Assembly (NCBI GenBank): GCA_027076325.1 | Contig: JALTJZ010000045.1 | Location: 99,988 to 158,149, forward strand | From: Chromatiales bacterium | GTDB lineage: Bacteria > Pseudomonadota > Gammaproteobacteria > UBA6429 > Thiohalophilaceae | Direction of reading: 5' to 3' | Length of the DNA: 58,162 bases | Shown: piece after piece, positions 1-10,900 of the stretch | How positions within the stretch are numbered: the first letter of the stretch is position 1 | Layout of the letters: every line of letters begins with the position of its first letter | Notes under the pieces: model-generated | The model's database searches: none | What the model was told of the DNA's origin: nothing | The model's input: the letters and a program-made list of their open reading frames with translations, nothing else | Made by a program: the position numbers and the translations under genes

Positions 1-388
1 TGCGTGCATTTAAATAACGTTGCCGGTTGGATAAATCGTCATGGGTTAATAAAACCTGTGCCGTATGCAAACCATACTGGCTAAACTCAGACTCATATGC
101 CTGTACCAGCCCCATTTGCCCAACAGCAGCGGCAGCCTGTAATTCATGTACCGCAGTGGGTCGCTCAGTAATACCTAAACGACTCATCCCTTCGGCCACC
201 GCACCGGATGAAACTAAAACAACTTCCAAACCCGCTTTGTGCAGCGCGACAATTTGTTCCACCCATATTTTTATATTTTCTTTATTTAAACCAGCACCGT
301 TATTGGTGAGCAGGGCGCTACCAATTTTAATCACCCAGCGGCGGGATGATGTAAGTTGTTTGCGGTAACTGATTTTATTGCTATTCAT
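1..388 (-). CDS. proB: Glutamate 5-kinase, N-terminal part (cut by window edge)
   Basis: First enzyme of proline synthesis: phosphorylates glutamate to glutamyl-5-phosphate in the cytoplasm. Reading from the ATG at 388, about 129 residues are visible. They include the amino-acid-kinase start [14 protein letters not shown] (about residues 16-29), the [12 protein letters not shown] loop (about 57-68) and the block [16 protein letters not shown] near the cut end, all typical of ProB. It follows obgE on the same strand, as in many gammaproteobacteria (rplU-rpmA-obgE-proB). A 169-base gap holding a large palindrome separates it from obgE. The C-terminal half, including any PUA domain, is outside the window. 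Confidence 0.93.
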   Translation of the reverse strand, partial: MNSNKISYRKQLTSSRRWVIKIGSALLTNNGAGLNKENIKIWVEQIVALHKAGLEVVLVSSGAVAEGMSRLGITERPTAVHELQAAAAVGQMGLVQAYESEFSQYGLHTAQVLLTHDDLSNRQRYLNAR

Positions 389-439
389 TTTAATAATAAT
401 TACTAATTAATTGAATGTTATTAAAACATTAAAAGCATG

Positions 440-520
440 GCCATTGCGAGCGATAGCGCGGCAATCTTGATTCGTTATACCACAAAATATTAAGATTGCC
501 GCGCTATCGCTCGCAATGGC
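440..520. repeat. Perfect 29-bp inverted repeat between obgE and proB
   Basis: Arms 440-468 and 492-520 are exact reverse complements around a 23-base spacer. The outer ends read GCCATTGCGAG and the inner ends GCAATCTT. Related but diverged copies lie at 29112-29189 and 14312-14366, and similar end sequences bound the 165-bp repeats at 3617 and 24289. It would form a strong RNA hairpin between obgE and proB, so it may limit read-through. It looks like a REP/MITE-type element; there is no transposase in or beside it. Confidence 0.9.
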
Positions 521-557
521 GATCCTGTACTATTTTTATCTTTATACGAAAGTAATA

Positions 558-1658
<1,101 letters not shown>

Positions 1659-1678
1659 CTACACTATTTTTACACTAC

Positions 1679-1710
1679 AAAAAACAAAAAACCCCGTCAT
1701 CGACGAGGTT
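1679..1710 (-). terminator. Hairpin with U-tract after rpmA
   Basis: On the minus strand a 9-bp stem (arms 1702-1710 and 1690-1698, one G-U pair, 3-base loop) is followed by a T-rich run. It sits 27 bases past the rpmA stop and before obgE, so it may act as a partial terminator that lowers obgE relative to the ribosomal proteins. Confidence 0.7.
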
Positions 1711-1736
1711 CTTTAAAATAGCTAAACTAGTAAGTC

Positions 1737-1997
1737 TTAAGCCGCCGCAATAATGCTCACTTGCTTGCGTCGTTTTGGACCTTTAACTTCAAATTGAACC
1801 GTACCGCTAACTTTTGCAAATAACGTGTCATCTCCACCACGGCCTACGTTCACACCCGGATGAACTTTAGTACCACGCTGGCGAATGATAATGCTACCAG
1901 CCGATACTGATTCACCACCATAGCATTTAACGCCTAAACGTTTCGACTGGGAATCACGACCATTACGTGTACTACCACCCGCTTTCTTATGAGCCAT
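1737..1997 (-). CDS. rpmA: 50S ribosomal protein L27
   Basis: Large-subunit protein whose N-terminal tail reaches toward the peptidyl transferase centre. The sequence starts [16 protein letters not shown] and contains [18 protein letters not shown], the L27 signature. It has 86 aa, one more than the E. coli protein. There is no N-terminal extension of the kind cleaved in Firmicutes. It lies 21 bases after rplU on the same strand, so the two are cotranscribed, and a hairpin follows its stop. Confidence 0.98.
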   Translation of the reverse strand: MAHKKAGGSTRNGRDSQSKRLGVKCYGGESVSAGSIIIRQRGTKVHPGVNVGRGGDDTLFAKVSGTVQFEVKGPKRRKQVSIIAAA

Positions 1998-2018
1998 ATT
2001 ATTACTCCTTAAACCCGA

Positions 2019-2333
2019 CTAGCTTGTGCTAATCCCGGTAACTTCGATTTCAGTATAGTGTTGTCGATGACCCTGCGTTTTGCGCGAGTGCTTACGACGA
2101 CGGAATTTAATAATTCGGATCTTGTCTCCACGACCGTGGCTTTTCACTTTAACCGTTACTTTACCACCGGCAACATAAGGCGCACCAATTTTAATGTCAT
2201 CACCATCGGCAACCATTAAAACTTTCTCGATATCCAGACTGCCGCCTTCTTCAACATCCAGTTTTTCAACTTTTAAATATTGGCCTTGGGCAACTCGATA
2301 TTGCTTACCGCCGCTTTCAATTACCGCGTACAT
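2019..2333 (-). CDS. rplU: 50S ribosomal protein L21
   Basis: Large-subunit protein that binds 23S rRNA. The family start [14 protein letters not shown] fixes the ATG at 2333. The frame is open upstream to 2387, but the extra 18 residues are not L21-like, and a GGAG Shine-Dalgarno sequence lies 8 bases before 2333. It is 104 aa long, with the basic stretch [16 protein letters not shown] and the end VTGI. It is first gene of the rplU-rpmA-obgE-proB unit and divergent from ispB, the classical gammaproteobacterial layout. Confidence 0.97.
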   Translation of the reverse strand: MYAVIESGGKQYRVAQGQYLKVEKLDVEEGGSLDIEKVLMVADGDDIKIGAPYVAGGKVTVKVKSHGRGDKIRIIKFRRRKHSRKTQGHRQHYTEIEVTGISTS

Positions 2334-2603
2334 TAAATCATCTCCAGTAAAGCCCCGCCGGATTATGAATATCCTAAGAAAATACACTCGGCAAGGCTGG
2401 TGTTAATTGAGCCGGCAATTGTACTGGTTCAGTCTGTACGGGTCAAAGATTTTAAAGGGATTTTCACTGTTTTTTCAGCTTTTTTCATTCCAGATGTGTA
2501 TTGGCGGTAAGCGACATATATAAAAGGAAACTTGACAGTCAGTGGCTCGCCCCCTAGCATTCATGGGCTTTTAAACCCCCTGGCCAGAATAAAAAGACAT
2601 TGT

Positions 2604-3572
2604 ATGAATATTGACTCTATATATGACCTGATCGCCGATGACATGAAACAGGTCAATGCGACCATTCTAAAGCGCCTGCAGTCCGAAATTGCACTCATTA
2701 ACCAGGTCGGTACCCATATTATCAACAGCGGTGGTAAACGCTTACGCCCCGTTATCCACCTGCTCTGCGCCCGCGCTATTGGCTATTCTGGCTCGCAACA
2801 TATTGATCTTGCAGCAATTATCGAATTTATTCATACAGCCACCTTGCTCCACGACGATGTGGTGGATGCGTCAGATCTACGCCGTGGGCAGGAAACGGCC
2901 AACAGCCTGTGGGGCAATGAAGCCAGCGTGCTGGTGGGTGATTTCCTCTATTCACGTGCTTTTCAGATGATGGTAGGGGTTGGCAATATGCAAATTATGT
3001 CCATTTTAGCCAATGCCACCAACACCATAGCCGAAGGCGAGGTGCAGCAGTTGCTCAATGTGCATGACCCAGAAACCACCGAGCAACGCTATTTAGACGT
3101 TATTCACAATAAAACCGCTAAATTATTTGAGTCCGCCTCCGAATTAGCCGCAATTTTAGGGAATCAGGACTCCACAGCCCAGCAAGCCATGGCTAAATAC
3201 GGTATGCACCTTGGCACCGCCTTCCAGCTGATTGACGATGTGCTCGATTACAGCGCCTCCAGCGAAGAAATGGGCAAGAACATTGGTGACGACCTCGCCG
3301 AAGGCAAACCCACCCTGCCGCTTATCTATACCATTCAAAACGGCACCAAAGAACAAGCCAATATTGTACGTAAAGCCATTGAAGAAAATGGGCTGGAATA
3401 CATTGATGCAGTGACCAGAGCCATTCAGGCCACCGGGGCGATTGATTACACTGCGAACTGTGCCGAAAAAGAATCGCAACTGGCGATTAGTGCATTAGAA
3501 AATGTAGCCGAGTCAGGCTATAAAACGGCATTGATTGATCTGGCCAGGTTTGCGGTGCATCGGAAATTTTAA
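2604..3572 (+). CDS. ispB: Octaprenyl diphosphate synthase
   Basis: Trans-prenyltransferase that builds the side-chain precursor of ubiquinone and menaquinone by adding isopentenyl diphosphate to farnesyl diphosphate. Both aspartate motifs are present: DDVVDASDLRRG after LLHD (first Asp-rich region) and DDVLDY (second). GGKRLRP near residue 47 is the usual substrate loop. Starting at ATG 2604 (MNIDSIYDLI) gives 322 aa, one less than E. coli IspB; the open frame upstream to 2532 has no family match. It is divergent from rplU across 270 bases that must hold both promoters. Confidence 0.95.
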   Translation: MNIDSIYDLIADDMKQVNATILKRLQSEIALINQVGTHIINSGGKRLRPVIHLLCARAIGYSGSQHIDLAAIIEFIHTATLLHDDVVDASDLRRGQETANSLWGNEASVLVGDFLYSRAFQMMVGVGNMQIMSILANATNTIAEGEVQQLLNVHDPETTEQRYLDVIHNKTAKLFESASELAAILGNQDSTAQQAMAKYGMHLGTAFQLIDDVLDYSASSEEMGKNIGDDLAEGKPTLPLIYTIQNGTKEQANIVRKAIEENGLEYIDAVTRAIQATGAIDYTANCAEKESQLAISALENVAESGYKTALIDLARFAVHRKF

Positions 3573-3616
3573 TCCACCAATCCTGCCTTTGTGGGAATAA
3601 TAATACGCCAGCAACC

Positions 3617-3781
3617 CTGAGGGATCCCCACAAAATTTAGCCTTGCCTGTCATTGTGAGTCAACACTGAAAAACAGGAGTTTTTCAGTGTTGACGTGGCA
3701 ATCTCATGATTAAACGTTGTCAATTAGAAATTGCCGCCCTCACTTTGTTCCTTCGCAATGACGACGTTTTATTCCAGTATT
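3617..3781. repeat. 165-bp dispersed repeat, copy A
   Basis: Aligns end to end without length change with 24289-24453. Both begin CTGAGGGATCCCCAC and end TTTTATTCCAGTATT. It contains an internal perfect stem (arms 3661-3674 and 3679-3692) and outer ends related to the TCATTGCRAG family. It fills most of the gap between ispB and the GMC oxidoreductase gene, whose 3' ends face each other. No coding capacity was found. It looks like a non-autonomous mobile repeat. Confidence 0.88.
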
Positions 3782-3823
3782 TTTTGATTACTTTTTCCTG
3801 TGAATGCGTGGAGAGCTCTCAGA

Positions 3824-5515
3824 CTACAACCGCCTTTTTATAATATCCGCCACCCGAAATGCATTGGCATAAATCGTCCAGGTATACGGTACACTGCCAC
3901 CGGTTGGCATAAAACTGCCATCACTCACATATAAGTTTTCTACATCATGTGCCTGGCAGTCGGCATTTAAAACCGATGTTTTCGGGTCATCCCCAAATCG
4001 ACAGCCCCCGGCCATTAAATTTGCCGGTGGCGAACCACTCACACTGCCACTGATATTTCTTGCGTTCATTTGTTTTAATACTGTTTCTGCTTTTTCAACC
4101 AGGTAATTACCTACTACTAAATCATGGTCATGGTAACCCACTCGCACTTTGGCAACCGCTGAACCCCACTTATCCTTAACATTAGAATCTAACGACACAA
4201 AACAATCATCCGTGGGTAACCAGTCATTAAAAACTTCAAATCGAAACCGCTGCTTTTCGGTAAATGCCGCATGGACTTTTTGCTTTAACGGCTCACCCCA
4301 TATTAATTTGTCGTTGTCATCCCACTTCAGCGAATCGGCTCGTGTGGTCGGATTTGGGTGCGATAATAAAAAATCAATGGTGCCACCTTTCATTTTTGCA
4401 CTGAATTTTTTATCTTTAATCACATACCAGTCCTGCAAACCACGATTAATAAACGGCCCACGCACCTTAAATTCATCGGCTTGCTTTGGTGGTAAATCTT
4501 CATAATAAAATTCACCACTCCCTGAACCACCAGCAGAAAAAAGTAAATTTTTACCAACCTGAGAATGGTTGTTTGCCAACCCCTGAGGATGTTTGGAACC
4601 AGTCGAAGCCAGTAACAAACGAGAGGTTTCTACTGCCTGGCAGGCCACAACAAAAATTTTTGCGGATATCGTTTGTTTTTTACTGTCACGATCAAAATAA
4701 TTTGCCTGTGTTATTTTACCTTTGGCATTACTTTCAAGTTTATAGACCTTCGCATGTGGAATGATTTTGCAATTTCCTGTTGTCACGGCTTTATCTAATA
4801 ACGCTGCCCGCCCACTGCCCTTTGCACCGGTAGAACAACCATAACTGCCACAATACCCGGAATAGGCACAGCCACCCCGTTTACCAACTGCGAATGGTAA
4901 AATAGCACGCGGTGTTTGCAACGACTGATAGTTAAGTATTTTACAGGCTGTATCAAAATAGCCAGAAATAGGATGCTCAATCGTAGGTGGATAAGGAAAA
5001 TCTTTAGTCGAGCGTGGTTCAGCAAACGCATGGTTAATCGCATGCCCCGATACACCGACCAGCCGTTCAACCTTTTCATAATAAGGCTCCAGTTCCTCAT
5101 ATTGAATGGGCCAGTCCACAACATTAGCACCCTCAATATCACCAAATTCGGAACGTAAATGAAAATCAACTGGTTTTAGTCGGTAAAAAAAACCGCTCAT
5201 AAAATTGGACGAGCCACCCACACAATTCCCATTCCAGAAATTCCAGCCTGACTCATAGGTCGATTCACTTGCCCATTTGTAATTCCCGTTTTTATCTTTA
5301 CCGTTATAATCTTCAATAACATGCTGTTCATCTTTAAGTGACGGCGTATACACATCTCGCAAGCAACAGGCCAGCTCGTCTTTATAAAAATCTTTTTCCG
5401 TAAACCAGGGGCCTTTCTCCAGTACCACAACCGAAAAACCGGCCTTTGCCAGCGTATAGGCTACAGGACTTGCACCTGCACCGCTGCCGATAATACATAC
5501 ATCAAAGTCTTTCAT
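3824..5515 (-). CDS. GMC-family FAD oxidoreductase, probable alcohol/sugar dehydrogenase subunit
   Basis: Flavoprotein of the glucose-methanol-choline family, 563 aa. The FAD-binding Rossmann motif IIGSGAGASPVAYTLAKAG is at residues 8-26, followed by GGSSNFMSGFFYR and the C-terminal block NLYVSDGSFMPTGGS. There is no signal peptide; export would rely on the Tat-signal partner encoded just upstream, whose stop overlaps this start (ATGA). The organisation resembles gluconate 2-dehydrogenase subunits. The usual HxxGTCRMG motif appears as NLMAGGCRFGDDP, and the usual NPTLTI end as VPYTWTI, so substrate and activity are uncertain. Family is certain; substrate unknown. Confidence 0.85.
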   Translation of the reverse strand: MKDFDVCIIGSGAGASPVAYTLAKAGFSVVVLEKGPWFTEKDFYKDELACCLRDVYTPSLKDEQHVIEDYNGKDKNGNYKWASESTYESGWNFWNGNCVGGSSNFMSGFFYRLKPVDFHLRSEFGDIEGANVVDWPIQYEELEPYYEKVERLVGVSGHAINHAFAEPRSTKDFPYPPTIEHPISGYFDTACKILNYQSLQTPRAILPFAVGKRGGCAYSGYCGSYGCSTGAKGSGRAALLDKAVTTGNCKIIPHAKVYKLESNAKGKITQANYFDRDSKKQTISAKIFVVACQAVETSRLLLASTGSKHPQGLANNHSQVGKNLLFSAGGSGSGEFYYEDLPPKQADEFKVRGPFINRGLQDWYVIKDKKFSAKMKGGTIDFLLSHPNPTTRADSLKWDDNDKLIWGEPLKQKVHAAFTEKQRFRFEVFNDWLPTDDCFVSLDSNVKDKWGSAVAKVRVGYHDHDLVVGNYLVEKAETVLKQMNARNISGSVSGSPPANLMAGGCRFGDDPKTSVLNADCQAHDVENLYVSDGSFMPTGGSVPYTWTIYANAFRVADIIKRRL

Positions 5516-6183
5516 TTTTCACCACCGGTTTTTTTCAACAACCAGTATTTTTTATTTTCAGGTGGACGAGGAAACCCAGCCTGATGTTCAAGCCACTGCC
5601 AGCCACGCCCGTTTGTATTACCACCATAAACAGGGTCGGTTAGCAGGGCTTCAAAAATATAAGTCAATAAAGTTGATAGCCAGTTTTCACCAGAGGTACT
5701 TGCATTTATTTTCTTTAGCACTCGCTCACGGTCTGCGTTATTTAGCTTTATAAAAGAATGGCCTAGCATACTATTTGCCACGCCATTCAGCCATGTCACA
5801 CCTTTAATAATAAAATTGCGCTCATCCGTATCGGCATCGGGTGTATTCAATATAACTTGCAGGTATTCAAGTGCATTAATATCCCTGGCACCCGGCGAAG
5901 AATGCTTACCCGTTGTTCGGGGAAATAAATGTTCCTGCACAGCCGATATTGTTAACCATGGTTCAGGTAAAGTGGCCTGCCCACCGGCCTTAAACGAATT
6001 TTTGGTTTTTGCTGAAACAAGCGTTGCCGCGGCAACCCCACCAATCAGAGCCACACTCTGACCTAAAAATATGCGCCGTGACTGACGCTGCTTCTGCTGC
6101 TGTAAAATAGACTCAGGAATTTCCACATCCCATTGAGCTAGAATTTTCTGAATATTTGTATGGGTTATTTTAAATTTTTTCAT
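5512..6183 (-). CDS. Gluconate 2-dehydrogenase subunit 3-like protein with Tat signal
   Basis: A 223-aa protein with a twin-arginine region SRRIFLGQSVALIGGVAAAT (about residues 35-54) placed after an unusually long polar N terminus. The rest fits the small-subunit family that accompanies GMC dehydrogenases: LPEPWLTISAVQEHLFP, then DINALEYLQVIL and a C-terminal WQWLEHQAGFPRPP. It probably guides the flavoprotein to the periplasm. It overlaps both neighbours by four bases (ATGA), so the three genes are translationally coupled. Assignment rests on motif and context. Confidence 0.72.
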   Translation of the reverse strand: MKKFKITHTNIQKILAQWDVEIPESILQQQKQRQSRRIFLGQSVALIGGVAAATLVSAKTKNSFKAGGQATLPEPWLTISAVQEHLFPRTTGKHSSPGARDINALEYLQVILNTPDADTDERNFIIKGVTWLNGVANSMLGHSFIKLNNADRERVLKKINASTSGENWLSTLLTYIFEALLTDPVYGGNTNGRGWQWLEHQAGFPRPPENKKYWLLKKTGGEK

Positions 6184-6707
6184 TTGTCGTTATTTTTCTT
6201 AGCACTTTTTATTTTCCATCGTTCAAGAAATGCCATAAATTTTTGCTTTGAATATTTTCGGTTGGAAAGAAATTCTCCGGTATCCTGAGAATGAATCACT
6301 TTGCCATTCATATCCGCAACATACATATGAGGATAGCCTAAATTTTTAGGGAAAGCGGATAAAAACTTCTTATTGGAATTCTCGTCACTCACATTCACTT
6401 TTAAAACAACAAACGTTTGCCGTAAAGCCTGCTCAAGCTGCTTGTCACTTTTTATAAACTTGTCCAGCATATGGCACCAACTACACCAGTTACCACCCAC
6501 TTCAATCAAAATCCGGCGTTGAGTTGCCGTTGCCAGTGCAATCGCAGCGCGCCCATCGGCAAAGGGATCACGCGCAGGATCATAGTGTGTGCTGTAGGGT
6601 GGAAGCTTTGTTTCTGTAGTATCAGCCGATACTAGAGCAAATCCTGTCCACACAAATAAAGCAAAAAATATACAAGTCGTTTTCAGCATGTTGAAATAGA
6701 CAACCAT
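6180..6707 (-). CDS. Secreted thioredoxin-fold protein (CSWC motif)
   Basis: A 175-aa protein with an N-terminal hydrophobic signal (about residues 7-28) and a thioredoxin-7/DUF255-like core, IEVGGNWCSWCHMLDKFI, where WCSWC holds the CxxC pair. Phe-Pro-lysine and YPHMYVADMNGKVI follow, as in this family. It probably acts in the periplasm as a disulfide reductant or assembly factor for the GMC dehydrogenase encoded downstream. Start is either ATG 6707 or the ATG at 6689 (MLKTTC), which gives a cleaner signal peptide; neither has a strong ribosome site. First gene of the three-gene operon. Confidence 0.75.
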   Translation of the reverse strand: MVVYFNMLKTTCIFFALFVWTGFALVSADTTETKLPPYSTHYDPARDPFADGRAAIALATATQRRILIEVGGNWCSWCHMLDKFIKSDKQLEQALRQTFVVLKVNVSDENSNKKFLSAFPKNLGYPHMYVADMNGKVIHSQDTGEFLSNRKYSKQKFMAFLERWKIKSAKKNNDK

Positions 6708-6783
6708 TATGGCAATTAATTCTAATTTTTACATTGTTATAGTACACTTTATTGACTGCAAAAATACATATTGAGAGATCTGA

Positions 6784-7977
6784 ATGAAAATTGGCACTCC
6801 CCTTTCAAAAACAGCCACTAAAGTCATGTTACTCGGCTGTGGCGAACTGGGTAAAGAAGTAATTATCGCACTACAACGCTTAGGTATTGAAGTCGTAGGC
6901 GTTGACCGTTATGAAGATGCACCCGGCCATCAACTGGCACATCGCGCTTATGTCATAGATATGACCAATGCAGCCGAGTTAAAAGCCATTATCGAAAAAG
7001 AAAAACCCGACCTGGTGGTCCCCGAAATTGAGGCCATTGCAACCGACATGCTAGCTGAAATTGAAGCCGAAAAGCTGGCCACGATTATCCCCACTGCTCG
7101 TGCCACACAACTCACCATGAACCGGGAAGGTATTCGTTGTCTTGCCGCAGAAGAACTTGGGCTTGCCACATCAAACTATGCCTTTGCGGAATCACTCAAT
7201 GAACTTAAAGCCGCCATTGATAACGGCATTGGTTTCCCCTGTATTGTTAAACCGGTCATGTCATCTTCAGGAAAAGGCCAGTCCACTATTCATAATGCCG
7301 ATGATATTCAGGTTGCCTGGGACTATGCCATTAGCGGTGCACGTGTTGCAGCTACCCGCATTATTGTTGAAGAAAAAATTAATTTTGATTATGAAATAAC
7401 CCTGCTCACCGTTCGTGCTCTGAATGCGAGCGGTGAAGACCATACTTATTTTTGTGAGCCTATCGGCCATATTCAGCAGCAAGGCGATTATGTTGAAAGC
7501 TGGCAACCACAACAGATGAGTGCAGCAGCGTTAGAAAAAGCCCAGCACATTGCTAAAACAGTCACCGATAACCTCGGTGGCCGGGGTTTGTTTGGTGTTG
7601 AATTATTTATCAAAGGCGATGCCGTTTATTTTAGTGAAGTCAGTCCGCGCCCACATGATACCGGTATGGTGACCATGATGACTCAATACCAAAATGAATT
7701 TGAACTCCATGCGCGTGCAATTTTAGGCCTGCCTGTTTCAACTGACTTGCGCAGCGCGGGTGCCAGTGCGGTTATTTACGGTGGTATTGATAAAACCGGG
7801 ATTGCGTTTGAAAATATAGAAAAAGCACTTGCCATACCACAAACCGATATTCGCTTGTTCGGTAAGCCGGAAGCCTTTGTTAAACGCCGAATGGGGGTTG
7901 CACTTGCCTATGCGGATTCAACCGATGCAGCACGTGAGTCAGCTAAAAAAGCAGCGACGATAGTTAGAACAATCTAG
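6784..7977 (+). CDS. purT: Formate-dependent phosphoribosylglycinamide formyltransferase
   Basis: Purine synthesis enzyme: ATP-grasp ligase that converts GAR plus formate and ATP to formyl-GAR. The protein is 397 aa (E. coli 392). It shows [13 protein letters not shown] (about 15-27), [20 protein letters not shown], the ATP-grasp loop [13 protein letters not shown], and the metal-binding end [21 protein letters not shown], quoted here across its two halves. It stands alone on the plus strand, divergent from the thioredoxin operon and convergent with the cyclase gene, with only 22 bases between the stops. Confidence 0.97.
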   Translation: MKIGTPLSKTATKVMLLGCGELGKEVIIALQRLGIEVVGVDRYEDAPGHQLAHRAYVIDMTNAAELKAIIEKEKPDLVVPEIEAIATDMLAEIEAEKLATIIPTARATQLTMNREGIRCLAAEELGLATSNYAFAESLNELKAAIDNGIGFPCIVKPVMSSSGKGQSTIHNADDIQVAWDYAISGARVAATRIIVEEKINFDYEITLLTVRALNASGEDHTYFCEPIGHIQQQGDYVESWQPQQMSAAALEKAQHIAKTVTDNLGGRGLFGVELFIKGDAVYFSEVSPRPHDTGMVTMMTQYQNEFELHARAILGLPVSTDLRSAGASAVIYGGIDKTGIAFENIEKALAIPQTDIRLFGKPEAFVKRRMGVALAYADSTDAARESAKKAATIVRTI

Positions 7978-7999
7978 TTCTTGCAAACAATGACATTAG

Positions 8000-10900
8000 T
8001 TATTTATTCGCAACACGCTGTTGCGCGGTAAAAGCATCCAGGCTCTCCGTTACCCGTTGCACCAAACCTGCTGCTGCCTGTTGCTCGGCTATTGCTATCG
8101 CTTGCTGATAACAGTCAAGTGCTTGCTGCGGATCGTTCTTATTTAACAGTTCTGCTTTTAAACGTAATAATTCGGCATGCCAGAATACCTCACCGGTTTC
8201 ATCAACGGCTTGCAAACCATTGTTAACAATCACCAGACCTTCTTCTGTGTTACCTTCACGTAAACAAATACTGGTATCAATGGCTATTTGTAATGTTTGC
8301 CCTAAACGCGCACCCGGTTCTTTGTAGGCATGAAAACCATTTTTAATCAGGCTATGGCCACGTTTAATTTCTTCCGCATCGTCGGCTTGTGCAAGTGCCC
8401 AGCCTAATAGCAGCTTGCCTTTATGTATCCAGAAAAATGCGTGTTCCTCAGAAAGATCAATTTCTTCCTGTGCATAAATTTTGGTTTTCTCCGGATTGTT
8501 CTGCATGTAGCTTAACCATGCGGCAAAGTTAAGCGCATAAGCCAAACTAAAAGGATGGTCAATTTCTCTTGCAAGTTGAATGGCCTGTTTTGAATATTGT
8601 TCGGCTTGTTGGCCATTACCAAGCAGCCAGCTATTTAACGCCGCAAAGGCTAAATTACAGACACTGGCATCCTGGCCACTTTTAAAGGTAAAGGAGCGAT
8701 CTCTTGACTGGCTATCGAGCGCCAGTACTTTTTCAATATGCCGCATCGCTAACTGCGGCTGCCCCATAAAATAATTGATTAAACCTAAAGCCTGATGAGA
8801 TTCTATTTGCATGGACTCATCCTGCAACTTATTGGCAATATCAAGCATTTGTGTTGCTGCGTCGAGTGCCTCAAGAAACTCTGAGCGCACCACCGAAAAG
8901 GCATAAAAACCCCATAGCACTGGGAACAGATCTTCACCTACTCCCACAGTCTTACATAATTCATATGCGCGTTTATAGGCATTCTCTACTTCCGGTGCGG
9001 CATAACCTTTGGTTGCTGTTAATACCGGCCCCAGCGTCATTTGTAAATAAAGTTCACGCCGACGATTTCTTTCCGAGTCTGAAACATGCTGTAATAAGTT
9101 TAAGCCTTTTTTTGCGTGCTCAATGGCTTCCACACTTGCTGATTGCTCCAGGGCATGTGAGCCTGCCTTAATCCACCAGTCAAGTGCTGTTTCATAATTT
9201 GCAGCAGCCGTAAAATGGTGTGCAATTTGTTCCGGGCGATTTTCTGTAATAGTTGCATACTCATCAATTAACACCGATGCAATACGTTGGTGTAACTTTT
9301 GTTTATGTGATTTTAATAATGATGATGCAGCAGCATCCTGAATAAGCGCATGCTTAAAAATAAAATCTGCATTAGGTGGTAAACCACGTCGATAGAGTAC
9401 TTCGGCATCGACCAGTTCCTGCAATGCTGTATCCAGTTCTTCCTGCCCTTTGGATATTACTGAACGTAATAGTTTATAACTAAACTCTCGGCCTAAAGCT
9501 GCACCTAGTTGCGCGACTTCTTTTGCAGCACCCATGCTGTCAAGCCGTGCAGTTAATGAGTCCTGCAAGGTTACTGGAATGGACTGCTCTAACATCAGAT
9601 TTTCTGATATAGCATCATCGAGTACAAATTTATTGCCGACAAAACGTAACAGATCGGACTCCAGCAGCATTTTGGTTAGCTCTTCAACAAATAACGGAAT
9701 ACCATCCGTTTTATCAACAATGTGTTCAATAATTTCTACTGGTAAGGCTTTACCATTTGTTAACGATAACAACATTGACTCGATGTCAATCTGCTCCAGA
9801 TTATCCACATGTAAAACATGCAGTGAATCTGATTCACGCCAGGGGATGTCAAAATTAGGACGACAGGTAAAAACGGCTAAAATATTATGCTGCGGTACAA
9901 CATCAATAAGGTTATTCAGTAACTCAAGTGTGGACGGGTCGACCCAGTGTAAATCTTCAACAATCAGTAGCATCGGTAATTGCTGCGATGAGCGAACCAG
10001 TAATTCAGTTACCAGTTCTATCATTCGAACTTTACGTTTTTGCGGAGAAATAATAATCTCCTTGTCCCGCGCACTTAAAGGCAAACCTAGAAACGTTGCA
10101 AACAGAGGAAAGGCTTCTTCCACATCGAATTGGTCACGTTCCAGAAAACTACGCAATTTATTGCGTTTTTCCTCAACCGACAAACTGGTTGTTAAACCAA
10201 TAACCCGCTGCATCACATTGATAATCGGGCTAAAAGTACTGGTTTCACCATAAGCATGGCAACGGGCCACAACGAGCTGGTACTCATCACTGTTTAATTC
10301 GTCGCGACAGGCTTTCAGTAAACGGGACTTGCCTATGCCTGCATCACCATTCACAACAGCAATGCACCCTCTGGCTTGCACAGCTTTATCCCATAACCCC
10401 AATAATTTTTTAAGCTCATACTCGCGGCCAACCAGTTTTGAGCTGGTTTTACCACTGGCATCAATAATATTATTTTTATTATCGATACTTTCAATAACCT
10501 GATAGGCTGTTACCCCTTCAACAATGCCTTTAATTTTTAATTTTCCTTTCGGGTTAAAATTAAAGTCATCTTTAATCAGTTGATAGTTGGCTTCGCTTAT
10601 TAATATCTGATTCGCACCGGCCAGAGACTGTAAACGTGCCGCAACATTGGGGGTTTTACCCAGAGCTAAATGTTCTTTTTTGGTCCCGGAACCCAGCTCA
10701 CTGGTAACCACCAGGCCGGTATTAATACCAATGCGCACCGCCAAGGTGTGGTTTTGAGGTAAGGTGAAAGCACGATTGAGTGCTTTAATCGCATTGATCA
10801 TTTCGAGTGCGCTAACAGCAGCACGGCGTGCATCATCTTCGTGTGCATGGGGAAAACCAAAATAGACAAGTAAACCGTCTCCCAGAAACTGGGCAATATG

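Noticed and set aside
27..368. Plus-strand open frame of 113 aa at the left edge
   Set aside because: It is antisense to proB, whose minus-strand product matches glutamate 5-kinase; the plus-strand translation has no recognisable features.
4795..5430. Alternative minus-strand frames inside the GMC gene, suggestive of a frameshift
   Set aside because: The main frame is continuous and conserved over all 563 residues; the others are out-of-frame shadows.
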